From assembly GCA_028023455.1 (NCBI GenBank), contig JAQFVV010000055.1, positions 4,060,030-4,124,029 on the forward strand: DNA of 64,000 bases, given 5' to 3'. The stretch comes from Epiperipatus broadwayi (taxonomy: Eukaryota; Onychophora; Udeonychophora; Euonychophora; Peripatidae). A program made the translations under genes and the position numbers. Below the pieces are notes generated by a model. That model was not told where the DNA came from. It made no database searches and saw only the letters and a list, made by a program, of their open reading frames with translations. The stretch's first letter is position 1, and each line of letters opens with the position of its first letter. This document shows, in pieces, positions 23,640 through 34,064 of this stretch.

Positions 23640-24955
23640 TATAAAAATAAATCTTATCTTATTAATCTTAATAATAAATTAGAAACAGAACAAAATAATA
23701 ATGATAACACACAAAAAAAATTCTAATGCATAATATACTACTTAGCGATGCGAGAGAATACCCTCTCCCTTCTCTTGTGATTTACTGTGTACACTTACAC
23801 ATCAGATTATGGGCATATAAATACACACCTATATAAATAACCAACAAACTACAGAAAATATGTAATGGTCATAATCATTAATGGTATTAAGTAAATGAAA
23901 AATGTAAAGCAAGATTGGTCACATTTTAAATTATACTTTTTACCTATTAGTAGCAAATAAAAAGAAAAATATTTTTCCTTTTTTTAAAAAAAGTCGTTAT
24001 CGTCATTCATCGCGTATTTTATAAAGAAACAAAAAAAAAATTATATATCTAGATCTAATTATACACGCACGCATACATCTCGATACGTATAGCTTAATTT
24101 AGACAAGATATGAGTTATTTAAACTGACATATTTCTAAAAAGAGAGAGAGAAGACACGTCAAAAAAAAATTGATTTAAATGTTCCTTCTTATTTCTACCA
24201 AAATGGGATGATATATATGTTTTTCTTTTTGTTCTCTTTAACTATTTAAAAGAACCATCTGCAATATACATACCAGTCAGTATACCATACTGGCCTCTGC
24301 AATGATCCTTCCCTTCTATTCTTCTTAACAAAACAAAAGTTTCCTGACATGCTCTAACTTGCAATGTCTTGTTCAAGTGTGCAGTCAAAATGTACAGGGG
24401 GCAAAGGCGATTTTGGTCTCTGCTACTTTTTCACATCGGACTTCTTTTCTTTTTGCTAGGCAGGTTTCAGCATAATATAATATATATCATATAGTGATTA
24501 CTCAAGGATTAAATCTGGTGAACTTTTATTCCATTTTGCTTGTTTCCTTTAACTCTTTCAACAGCACTATTTTTTTCTTTCTTACTAAGTCACAGTGAAA
24601 CTGCTAACTTAGTCTTTATAATAGTTTGTGATTAACAGATTCAAGTCCGTATCCAAAGTCTTTTAAAAACGGCTTCAAACAATTTTTCAATAATTTATTT
24701 TTAACTCTATCTATTTTGTCTTCTCTATCATACCACTGACGGAATTTTAAAAAAAAAATCTCATGTCTTTTATAGCAACTGCACAAAAGAACACAAGTAC
24801 TGTTTATTACAAAATGTTTAAGTTGCTAGCAAGTCCAAATCGTAAGTGATAACTGGTACTCGCTCTTTATTCTGCTTGTAGCTCCATCTGGGAATTAACA
24901 CATGTATTAACAGTTTATTACAAAATGTTTAAGTTGCTAAATGTTGTCTTAAATT
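23640..24955. other. Unassigned AT-rich DNA
   Basis: No gene or clear repeat. A short direct repeat, GTTTATTACAAAATG, occurs at about 24803 and 24914. Confidence 0.4.
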
Positions 24956-25210
24956 TGGCAAAACTGCTACTGAAATGCTGGAAAAGATTCAAAGTGTATA
25001 TTGTGGTAAGACCACAGCCCCCCAAGAATGATTTCAAATGACTTTCTAGTTTTCATGATGGAGAGAATGACATTAAAGACTATGAATAAATGAAACATAC
25101 TATCACACGTCTTAGATTATGTCACTACATAAAACATGGGTTGATTCAGAAATGACGCTGCAGGAAGTTTGAACAGCAGATCAATCACCAGTCACCTTTT
25201 CACTGACCCA
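24956..25210 (+). repeat. Dispersed repeat W, copy 1
   Basis: Resembles 48660-48890: CTACTGAAATG, a TTTCAA-TGACTT core, ACATTAAAGAC and CGCTGCAG lie in the same order at similar spacing, with heavy divergence. Its partner lies about 260 bp downstream of a Z copy, so W and Z may be parts of one longer element. Confidence 0.55.
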
Positions 25211-25559
25211 CACCATGTAAAACATTTTCAGCATGTCGTGGTTACGTCTTCTCCATATAATCTCATTCAGGACTATTTTTAACGTAGTTTAATGTTCGAT
25301 ATCTTGACTTAATAGACTGGCAACAGTTATTTGTAAAATGCATCCACAATGAGAGAGGATGTCAAAGTTCTGCACTATAGATGGTTGTGATAAGACGATG
25401 TTGAAATGAAAAGGTGAATTGATGACGTCAAAAAAAAATTGAAAATGATTAATCTATTTTTATTCCTAAATTGCAGTCTTCTAACTATTTTTAGCTGATG
25501 CTAAGAGTTGTTATCACTCTTTCTCCGAGTCGCCCTGAACGAGTATTAGTTATTATTAA

Positions 25560-26075
25560 TCTGTAAATGTTGTATTCTTCAAATCTTCTCACCTATTTCT
25601 ATTCTTTTTCTTCCATGTTTTCAAGTCATCCTTATCATTTTTTCCATTGTTGCATGCCTAATTTCTCTGTGATTTCTTACCTCTCTAAAACAAATTTGCC
25701 AACTCTTTGTTTTCTTTCTTCTCATTATATACACCTCTCACTTCCATCATTTCTTCTTCATCTTAACTACATCTGCTACATTCTAAATTATAAATGTTCG
25801 ACATTTTCTATTCCCTACTCACTAAAATCACGACAGATGTAAATCTTTTCTCTATATTGTAGTTGGTCTTTTGTCTCCTCTCTGATCCAACCTTAATTTT
25901 TAAAATCCCTTCAGTTACTACCATATCTTCAATTTCAATGTTCATCTTATTTTGATGCTATAATTTGATTTTTTACTACATATTTTTAATTTGCTTAATA
26001 TTTTTTTCAATTTTTTTGTTTATTAAATCTTCTATCTTTTTATCATAATCTGTAATGATCATCATATAATCATCG
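25560..26075 (-). other. Possible LINE relic, strand-biased
   Basis: The plus strand is strongly pyrimidine-rich for about 500 bp, just as the minus-strand coding region of LINE-B is at 34065-36867. Minus-strand translation gives broken lysine- and glutamate-rich stretches without a diagnostic motif. It could be a decayed 5' portion of a LINE. The plus-strand 91-codon frame at 25567 is low complexity and not called. Confidence 0.25.
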
Positions 26076-26079
26076 TGTT

Positions 26080-26640
26080 CTATGCTTACACAAGCTGTTA
26101 AAACAGTAGCACACCCTCTCCATGTGACACCCTCTCCATGCAGTAGTGCCACTCATTAAAATACCTTCACCTTCCTATCCAAAATTAAATTCTAGTTCAA
26201 GCCATAGTAATCAATGGATGCAAGAAGGTTTGTGCATAAAATCCCTACCTATTTCCTACTCATCCAATATCCCCAGGCTTGTTTTTAACTTGTGAATTTC
26301 GTCAGTGAGGCAACTTAGATCTGAGAGCACTGTACCTAGATCTGTGGATCTAATGCTTTTGAACAAACACCTTTTACTTATTTAGCTAACTATAAAACTA
26401 GGAACCCAAAGTGAAAACAATAATGTTTTTAATACCAACTAACCAGCTTGTATAGTCATGCATATCTGAACCCAGTTTGGCGTCTGTACATTTTTGTGTC
26501 TTGGGTTTATTAATAACCATAGTCATCATTGTCCTGCGGGTAGGATTGGTAATAAACCTCTAAACGTCACATGATCACCATTTTCTATACTTACCCAAGC
26601 TGTTAAAACATTAGCAAACTCTTCATACCTTGGTGCCACC
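26080..26640 (-). repeat. X-family repeat, about one unit plus restart
   Basis: Runs through the whole X unit, from the terminal-like ATGCTTACACAAGCTGTT through the decayed ribozyme block near 26265-26320 to GTAATAAACCTCTAAACGTC. It then restarts at about 26568 with CACATGATCACCATT and ACCCAAGCTGTTAAAAC, again a tandem arrangement. The ribozyme core here is eroded. Confidence 0.8.
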
Positions 26641-26689
26641 CAGTGCAGACATTACTGTGTTTTCATTTTGGGCTTCTAGCTAAACAGGA

Positions 26690-26930
26690 AAAAGGTGGTT
26701 GCTGGAGAGTTGCAATGTAGCCAAAGATCTAGGAGTGCTCTCAAATCTAAGACTCCTCGCTGATGATACCCACAAGTTAGAAACTAATCTGAGGATGCTG
26801 GATGAGTAGGCACTAAATAGGAACTTTATGCACAGCCCTGCTATCATTCATTGATTACTATAACTTGCACTGAGTGACACTAATAGGTGGAGAGTTTGCT
26901 ATTGTTTTAAACTCTGATGAGATTCAATAT
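26690..26930 (+). repeat. X-family repeat, opposite orientation
   Basis: A half unit in ribozyme-sense orientation follows directly on the minus-oriented copy, giving a head-to-head arrangement seen repeatedly for X. Confidence 0.8.
26745..26802 (+). ncRNA. Hammerhead-like block of X
   Basis: CTGATGA (26760-26766) and GAAA (26780-26783) are both intact. Inner stem I pairs TCCTC with GAGGA. Stem II is weak (ACCCACAAGTTA) and stem III CTAA is not fully self-complementary. Core is good but helices are eroded. Confidence 0.45.
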
Positions 26931-28220
26931 ATAATATTCTACTGCATATTCATTCTAATGTTTGCACAGGTATATTGAAATATATTTATCCACAAATTTT
27001 ATAGACGGTCACTTCGTCTAAAGCAATTAAAAATTAATTTAGCAATTCTGTTCCCTCCAAAAAATACAAAACATTTTAAATTCGCTCTTTGCATTTCTCA
27101 TTTAAAATGATGATTATATTATTTCACTTTATATAATTATCGCCTGAACTATTTCCTCCCTTCCTCGCAAATGCATGTCTTTTTACGTTTGAAAACCCAA
27201 TCCTTATATTTCCATTCATTGCAGCGCTTCTTTTATATCATTTATTAACTTATCCAACTTCTTTATCTTAATAAACTTTTTAGAAACCACTCCATTCTCA
27301 AACCACTGATCCCCCCCCCCCACTTTCCTTTTCCTTTTTTATACCTAAAATGTACCTAAAAGTTGTTATTAATAAAGCTCGTTTGGCATATTCGTTTAAT
27401 CTATATTTATGTTTTCATTATTTAAATTTTTGCCTCTTCTGTAAGATACTGCCATCTGGGGGTATTAAAATGAAACTTATGTAAAAGACTTCTCTCTTTA
27501 AAAGCATAATTTCATTGCAGTAGGAAAAATATAGAGAGAGAGAATGTTAAAAGACAATGATAGGAATAAAGAAAACTAGAAAATAAAATTAGAAAAAATA
27601 TATATAGCAAATGAAATTAACGAAACAAAGAATGGAATTAAATAGAAAATATAAATAATGATGGGAGAAATATATTAGAAAGTTTTAGAAATATATTAAA
27701 CATTTTTTTTAGTAACTCTGACGCAAGGATTTAATTAATAAATAAAGAGGATGAAAATGTAAAGATAAGAAGTAGGAAAAGTTTTACATAAAAACTTTTA
27801 AAAAGAGAGAAAGAGAGGGTTTAAAAGATAAATAACACATTAGGCCAGTGTTTTTCACCCTATTTCTCTCTCTGCAGGCAGCTTAGATTCCAGAAAAAAA
27901 ATCCATGGACCGATAACGTAATTAAATAAATTATTTTATTTATCTGTGACATTATATATATATATTACAGGTTCGATTCCTCAAATGCATGCTGTTTTTT
28001 TACTCGCTCATTATTGACATGACGTCCTAGTCAATATAAAATACCGCTCAAGCAATATAATCCCATAATAATTGTTACAAGAGATACTGAACACAAAACT
28101 GTCACAAAATCAAAACCACAGAACTGTCATCAAGATGGTAGGTAGTAATAAAAGAAAATGAATTCCAGTTTTAAATTTTAATGTGATTGTTGATGTTGTT
28201 CGTTTTCAATTAGTAATTCA
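26931..28220. other. Unassigned AT-rich DNA
   Basis: Includes an 11-C run at 27311-27321. CAGTGTTTTTCACCC at about 27846 looks like a hAT terminus, but no matching far end was found. A TA microsatellite lies near 27952. No gene is seen. Confidence 0.4.
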
Positions 28221-28225
28221 AGATT

Positions 28226-28590
28226 TCACAGAGGCAAAATTCTCCATACAATAGCACCACACAGTGCAAGCCAGAGTAATCAATGGATGCCGGAAGGTTT
28301 GTGCATAAAATCCTTATCTAATGCCTACTCATACAACATCCCCAGACTAGTTTCTAGTTTGTGGCTTTCATCAGTGAGGAGCTCCTCACTGATGAAAGGC
28401 ACAAGCTAGAAACTATGAGTAGGCACTGGATATGAATTTTATGCACATATCTTCCTGCACCCATTGATTACTCTGTTTTGCACTGAGTGGCGCTACTGTA
28501 TGGGGAATTTTGCCTCTATAAAAACAGCTTGTGTAAGCATAAAGAATGGTGATCAGGTAGTGTTTAGTGGTTTAGTTCAAGTTTTGGCAT
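28226..28590. repeat. X-family palindrome
   Basis: Two X half-units meet head to head at about 28382 (GAGGAGCTCCTC). Outer ends AGGCAAAATTCTCCATACA and its inverse at about 28495-28535 match well. The right side continues with AAACAGCTTGTGTAAGCAT into the X terminal region. The right arm lacks part of the ribozyme block after GAAACTA. Confidence 0.85.
28334..28384 (-). ncRNA. Hammerhead ribozyme block of X
   Basis: Minus strand: inner stem I UCCUCA/UGGGGA; CUGAUGA (plus 28368-28374); weak stem II around a CACAA loop; GAAA (plus 28351-28354); stem III ACUAGU; cleavage at GUC. Core is complete. As in all X copies, the base pair next to the core (10.1/11.1) is A opposite A, which is unusual and may reduce activity. 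Confidence 0.55.
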
Positions 28591-29269
28591 CAAATTTGTT
28601 AAAGTGAGGGAAAGAGATAATCCTATCAAATGGCGATTTCTGAGTTTGTTTTTTATAGTGTACATTTTCGAAAAAATCTTTTCACAAAAAGAATGAGAAT
28701 TTTTGCTTTTCAATGCTGACTTGGGCATTCATTTTTCATTTTATTTTGACCTAAAATTTATTTAAATTCACTGTGGGAAAAGTTTGATTTTAAAGTCAAA
28801 TCTGAACTCATTTCCAAAGAGACATTCATATTCTTGATTATTTAAGTTTGTGGTGTTGTTTGTAAGATCTCTGAAAGAATGTGTAATTCATAAATTCATC
28901 TCACACAAGTTTATTTCAGATGAAAAATAGTTTTCAAAACCATCGTACAGTGATTATATATGGTGACAGATAATTTTATTTTAATTCTAATTTGTCCATA
29001 TCTTTGTACTCATTAATAAAAACAATAACTAACAAACAGATCGCAGTTGTTTTCTGATTTACTCTACCTAGTCAAAATTGAATTTTCTTTTAAATCTGTT
29101 GATTTTATTATACAAATGAAATACATCCTTCCCACTTCCTTAGAGACTTAAATTTAAATCATTAATGAGGGAAGATAGTTTTGCAACCCATTCGATTTCA
29201 TGGAAAAAAATTGCAAATGAAGATTTTTCTTTTTCCAATCAAGAATATTTCTACTTCTGGTCTTAATTA

Positions 29270-29830
29270 AACCATTAAACATCACATGATCACAATTCTT
29301 TATGCTTACACAAGCTGTTTATACAAAGGTTAAATTCTCCATATATTAACGCCACTCAGTGCAACCCAGAGTAATCAGTGGATGTAGTAGGCATTAGATA
29401 GGAACTTTTTGCATAAGCCTTCCTGCATCCATTGATTACTCTGGCTTACACTAAGTGGCACTATATGATGTTTAGTAGTTTAATATCAATCCTGCCCAAA
29501 AAGATTATAGTAACTGTGGTTATTAAAAAATCAAAGACACCAAAAGGTATGGATGATGATCTGAGTCCAGATCTATATGACTATACAAGTTTAATGAGCT
29601 TGAAAACATTATTGTGTTTTATAGTTAGCTAATAAGGTAAAAGGTAGCTGCTGAAAGGTTGCATTAGATCCTAAGATCTAGGTGCAGTGCTTTCAGATTC
29701 AAGGCTCCACACTGATTAAAGCCATAAGCTAGACACTAGTCTGGGAATATTGGATGAGTAGGTATTAGATAGGGATTTTATGCACAAACCTTCCTGCATC
29801 CATTAATTACTCTGGCTTGCACTGAGTTTT
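29270..29830. repeat. Two X-family copies, head to head
   Basis: About 29270-29470 is a collapsed palindrome lacking the ribozyme. About 29470-29830 is a longer ribozyme-sense copy. In the latter the block near 29715-29760 reads CTGATTA and GACA, so it is inactive. The copy stops short of the usual X end where a hAT relic begins. Confidence 0.8.
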
Positions 29831-29849
29831 TTAATTCCAAATATCCTGT

Positions 29850-30345
29850 TTAGCATTTTAGCCATCTGCCTTCAGTAAAAAGTAATATTCTGCTCCAACT
29901 TCTTGACATAGTAGTGCAAATAGTCTGGAATATAGATCGCTTAGTTTTTTACAAGATTTATGATTTTTATAGATTCAGCTAAGACTTCACTCAACTCTAG
30001 AGATAAACTTTTAGCTGCTAAATTCCACTTAGGTATTATGAAATAATAGATAATAAATCAGGAATCATTATTTCTTGAATTTTGTAGTAATACCGCAATT
30101 CTTTCCAACTATATTAACTGCTCAAATTCTTTCCAACTATATTAACTGCTCCATCAGTATATAAATCTACACATTTTTTCCAAACCAAATCATGTTTGTT
30201 AATATAAGAATTTAACGCATTAAAAATTTCAGTGTTTGTTGTGTATTTAGCTAATTCTACACAATGCAGAAATTCTTCTTTGATGTCTTCAGAAATAAAG
30301 TCAATATATCTAACAGAGAAGATTAATATAGGTTTTGACATGTCT
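29850..30345 (-). pseudogene. hAT transposase central region (ZBED5/SCAND3-like)
   Basis: The open part (30114-30341) reads LIFSVRYIDF, DIKEEFLHC, a TTNTEIFNALNSY segment, then VWKKCVDLYTDGAVNIVGK, which is the catalytic region of this transposase family with its CTDGA-type aspartate. Further along the minus strand, broken translation gives SRLFALLCQEVGAEY, the next conserved block. A 28-bp direct duplication near 30095-30150 has damaged the frame. It is a relic; whether it comes from the same family as the copy at 2749 cannot be judged since they cover different parts. Confidence 0.8.
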
Positions 30346-30940
30346 TATCTTGCCTTCAGAAGTGGACTAATCTACACTCCTTGCTTGATTGATTGGCTAG
30401 CACCCAGTTGCTATCTGAGGAGATGAATTCTTCATTGGGGCTCGCACTCTGAATATAAATGTTCCCAGTATGGTAGGGGATCTGACAATAAAGTCAGCAT
30501 TTTTGGAGGCAAGGCAGGGAGTGTTAATGTCTGTCAACCTGAACAACTAAAAATGCTCTCTGGTGAAATCTGCCATCTGCAAGGGTGTCTTCACTTTCCT
30601 TTACCATGACATCTCAGCAGTGAGGCAAGTCCACCTAGGAATGAAAATTGCTATGTCTGAAGTTGGCTCAAGGCAAGTTGTCTGAGTGCAGCGGGAAGAG
30701 TCCGAAATAGAGCCGACTTGAGGCAAGCAGTCCAGCGCAGTCGGAAGAGTCTCTCTTGAAGTCCTGAGGCAGGCTAATCATATAGCCAGAAGAGTTATGT
30801 CACTCGGTACAACTATCTCATCATTAATTGTATAAACTATATTTATATTATTGATCAACTAATGTGTGTGTATTTTTGCAATTAATAAATTATTTATACA
30901 TGTTAATTGTTAAGTAGTGTGTCATTACTTTTTCTGTTGG
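30346..30940. repeat. GC-richer block with imperfect internal repeats
   Basis: Less AT-rich than its surroundings. At about 30665-30800 a unit of 45-50 bp with GAGGCAAG and CGGAAGAGTC words appears three times imperfectly. AATAAA and AT-rich DNA follow near 30880. It could be part of an LTR or a long SINE body, but no matching second copy lies in the window. Confidence 0.4.
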
Positions 30941-30941
30941 T

Positions 30942-31030
30942 TTGGAATCGAACCGTAAATCAAGCCAAACACAATAGTATTCTAAGCATTCATGAGTAAT
31001 TCTCTTCACTCTACCACTAGAGACATCTAC
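30942..31030 (-). repeat. tRNA-like block, minus strand
   Basis: On the minus strand, CTAGTGGTAGAGTG (A box) is followed by GGTTCGATTCC (B box). Spacing is longer than in a tRNA and no cloverleaf closes. A SINE head is the likeliest explanation. If so, the GC-richer block downstream on the minus strand may be its body. Confidence 0.45.
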
Positions 31031-31034
31031 TCAG

Positions 31035-31150
31035 AACATAAGTAACTAATAAATGCCAGATGGTACAGCACTATAATATTCCTATATCCAGATTGGTTTC
31101 TGGTAATTTCCTTTGTCAGTGAGAATTAACAGGTAGCTGATTTTATTCTT
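31035..31150 (-). repeat. Y/X-like repeat fragment
   Basis: Contains ATGCCAGATGGTACAGCACTATAATATT as in the Y units (split here by a base difference), then a worn ribozyme-like block on the minus strand (CTGACAA ... GAAACC) near 31095-31128. Confidence 0.5.
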
Positions 31151-31730
31151 TTAAATTACTCCAGATAGTATAAAATTCAAAAAAGCCTTAATGTTTGAAT
31201 CCAGGCTAATAACTCACTTGTATAATTATATAGATCTGACATTCAATCAGCTTCAAAATATTTTAGAGACCTCAAATTATTGTGCCAATTGTAGAGTCCA
31301 TTCTATTCTTTGGCAAAATCATTCGGTCAAAAAGAATGTCACATGACTCTCTCATAAATTGATCATTCTCAAAATATATAGAAATTCGATCTGGTATCAG
31401 ATCTGCATAATTATAAAAGTTAACTTGGGTTCAGAATCATATATTTTTTTAATTCAAGCTATTAGTTTGGTATTAGTTGTATAAAAGCATTAAATTCCAG
31501 CTTTCATTTTTTAAGCTTACTGCAGGTGGTTCTATATAACGGACAAGAAAACTACTTTTGGAAGAATATGAGCAAGTCGTGATAATATTATTCTATAAGA
31601 TGATAAAGAATCTGGGTGCTTAAGCTATATTTAGAAAAGAGAGGACTTTATGAATATAGAATTAATTTTAATAAAACTGAAGATAATAGTAATGGAATAA
31701 ATTAAATTAAATAGAACAATAAAATCAAAC

Positions 31731-32519
31731 TTTGTTTAAGTTTTGGGCCCTCGAGTCAAAATACCTGGACTTTATTATCAAGATCAATTTAAATGCTATG
31801 CCAACAAATTGGTTTCTCAGGTATAGAAGGCTGATCACCAAAGTGGAACCAATATGCTCAAATTGCCAGAGATATGATGAAGCATTTGAACATGTTATTA
31901 AGTCATGCTTTGGGCTTGGAAATGCTAAAAGCCTCATATATAATAATTCAGTTGTAGACTATTATCAAATCATGGATCTCAAAGAGTGCATTCATGGCAG
32001 AGACCTTCCTATTATAAGGTTATCTGTTTTTCTTATCTACTCAATATGGCTGGTCAGGTGTGGCAAATTATATACCTTACCCCAGCCAGAAGTAGATCAT
32101 CTCTTCCTCAATGTGATTAGGAAAATAAAAGAGACAAAACCTTGGCCACAAAATTTCTTTATGAGGACATGGAAGCTTTTTAATATACCACCTGAAAAAG
32201 ACTAGATCAAATGGTCTTATATGCATCTTCATAGGAAAGTAGCCTTTGTTCAAAACTAGATGATAAATTTACATTTTCTCAAAGATTTAATGAATTCAAT
32301 ATAGATATGTTCTGATTGCTTTTGCATTGAAGAATTTAATTTTAGAAACCTTTTGATACACTATATGGAATAGACTAGATCAAATGGATTTGTATACATC
32401 TTCTTAGGGAAAATAGCTTTTGTGTAAGGACTAGATTACCAATTTACTATTTATTCAAAGATATAATGTATTCAATATAATCATGTATCAATTGTTCTGC
32501 ATTAATAAATTTGTTTTAG
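31731..32519 (+). mobile_element. LINE-A, 5'-truncated insertion with 13-bp target duplication
   Basis: The insert is flanked by identical copies of AATAAAATCAAAC at 31718-31730 and 32520-32532. It carries the last 158 codons of a reverse transcriptase frame followed by about 310 bp of 3' UTR. The UTR contains a segment starting GACTAGATCAAATGG twice (32203 and 32372, spacing about 170). Exact target duplication, an open frame and 5' truncation are the signature of target-primed reverse transcription and suggest a young insertion. Confidence 0.88.
31732..32205 (+). CDS. LINE-A reverse transcriptase C-terminal domain (partial)
   Basis: The frame is open from the truncation point to the stop after PPEKD, about 158 residues. 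There is no genuine start codon; the first codon is TTG at the junction. It holds a zinc knuckle Cys-x2-Cys-x8-His-x4-Cys (CSNCQRYDEAFEHVIKSC) about 42 residues in, preceded by LNAMPTNWFLRYRRL and followed by a hydrophobic LSVFLIYSIWLVRC segment. This is the zf-RVT region at the end of many non-LTR reverse transcriptases. The catalytic domain is absent, so it has no activity alone. The LINE clade is not resolved. Confidence 0.8.
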   Translation: MFKFWALESKYLDFIIKINLNAMPTNWFLRYRRLITKVEPICSNCQRYDEAFEHVIKSCFGLGNAKSLIYNNSVVDYYQIMDLKECIHGRDLPIIRLSVFLIYSIWLVRCGKLYTLPQPEVDHLFLNVIRKIKETKPWPQNFFMRTWKLFNIPPEKD

Positions 32520-32544
32520 AATAAAATCAAACAAATAAAACATC

Positions 32545-32815
32545 ATATGATGTGATGTGATGGACTGTAGCTTCTCCTTAAACGAAGTCAAGAATCTCTC
32601 AGCAATTATGCCCAGAGAAACCTGTTAGCCACTTTACTTTCCGTTCCCCACTCTAAGTTTTCCCATATTCTGCTCCATCCTATTTCCACAACATAATCTT
32701 TGTCAACTCTATGGCCTTTATATCTAAATCCTCCTTATCTTTTCCCAAACTCAGCATAAAAACCAATAATCCACTTTCTGTATAATCACTTTTTTCATAT
32801 TTATTGCTTCAGTGC
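32545..32815 (-). mobile_element. LINE-B 3' end, 5'-truncated
   Basis: Starts on the plus strand with TGATGTGATGTGATGGACTG, the inverse of the LINE-B tail, and is highly similar to 34065-34330. It stops at the edge of a Y-like repeat near 32815. It lies 13 bp after the LINE-A target duplication. Confidence 0.8.
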
Positions 32816-33460
32816 TGCCATCTACTGTAAGTTTGTATGATTATTTAAATCTAAGCTTATACATTTTGTTAATGAGAAAGTATCAACATGGATTTAGGAT
32901 AACATTGGATAGAGATTTAACAATCTGACATCTACTATCTATTGATTATTTAAACTTACAATAGATGGCAGCATTGGAGAAGAATAGAGAGATTTTTATT
33001 CCTGAAATAGAACATTACTGTAAGTGCCAATACTGAAAAGAAATTAGGAATAAAATAAAATATAGATCAGAATATGAAAATAACCAAAAATTACAAATAT
33101 CATTTTGCAATGCTAAAACAAACACATTCTCGTCTAATTTTTAGGGGTTGATATTATTTTGATTTAAGACCATTCATTCTATAAACGAAATTTTGGAGGG
33201 AGACATATTAACAAAACCTTTATCTATTGCAGAACCATCTACTACAAGTTTCAATAAACAGTGGATACTAAGTTAATAGTGTTATAAAATCCCCCATGTA
33301 AAGACCAACTGGCTTCTCACTTTTACCTCCATCAATAAACACTAGGATTCAAAGTTGGAACTAACTAATATATCAATGCATCTGGCAATGACCTTTTAAT
33401 CTTTTATACAATTCAAGCTAATAATATGAAAATTTAAAAGCTCTGAAGTTTCAAACCCAG
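32815..33460. repeat. Y/X-like repeats, worn
   Basis: TGCCATCTACTGTAAGTTTG near 32818 and its inverse near 32960 bracket a 140-bp palindrome. A further worn copy at about 33235-33380 has the order seen in Y-type units carrying a ribozyme-like block. No functional core remains. Confidence 0.55.
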
Positions 33461-33609
33461 GCTAACATCTGACATCAGATTTGTTTCTATATATTTTTGA
33501 GAACTTGGTTCTATAACAACTATAGATTCCTTTTACTTTTGGCTAAGCAAGTTAAAACAGACCACAGTGTCACATGATCTCTTATATACTTACTCATATG
33601 CTAAGAAGA

Positions 33610-34064
33610 GCAGTTATCATCTCTCTATCTAGAGCCATCTACTGTTAGTTTGAGTAATCTATGGAAACCAAATAATATAGTACTATAAAATCTCCATATC
33701 CAGGCTGACTGGTTTCTGGCTTTTGACTTCATCAGTGAAAAATAGGATTCAAATCCAAAAACCGATCTATCTGGGAAAGAAGATATAATATTATGGTATA
33801 CATTGATTACTCCAGTCCATGACTCTGGAATAGAATAAAAAACTGCACTTGGAAGCATGTAAATAATATTATAGCGCTATGCCATCTGGTATCCATTGAG
33901 TACTCAGGCTTACAATAGATGGCTCTAATATAGAATCAAGAGAACTGCTCTTGGAAGTATCTGAATGATACCATAGCACTACCATCATCTGATGCTCATT
34001 GACTATTCAGAATTATAGTAGATGACTCTAGAGTAGAATGAAGAGAGCATTTGAAAGCATATGT
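33610..34064. repeat. Y minisatellite, left part
   Basis: Units of about 100 bp with the words GGAAGCAT, ATTATAGC, CCATCTGG, ATTGA and AGATGGCTCTA recur at 33855, 33957 and 34058. The first part (33630-33780) holds an X-like ribozyme block. The array is cut at GCATATG by LINE-B and resumes at 36868. Confidence 0.8.
33700..33752 (-). ncRNA. Ribozyme-like block in Y array, degenerate
   Basis: Minus strand shows CUGAUGA (plus 33729-33735), GAAA (plus 33713-33716), CCAGUC and an AUCC/GGAU outer pairing. Stem II (AGUC/GCCA) has a mismatch and inner stem I is poor. Confidence 0.3.

Noticed and set aside
25567-25842. 91-codon plus-strand frame
   Set aside because: Low-complexity Ser/Phe/Leu-rich product of a pyrimidine-rich strand; more likely antisense to a decayed LINE.
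27846-27905. hAT terminus CAGTGTTTTTCACCC
   Set aside because: No matching inverted end or 8-bp duplication was found downstream.
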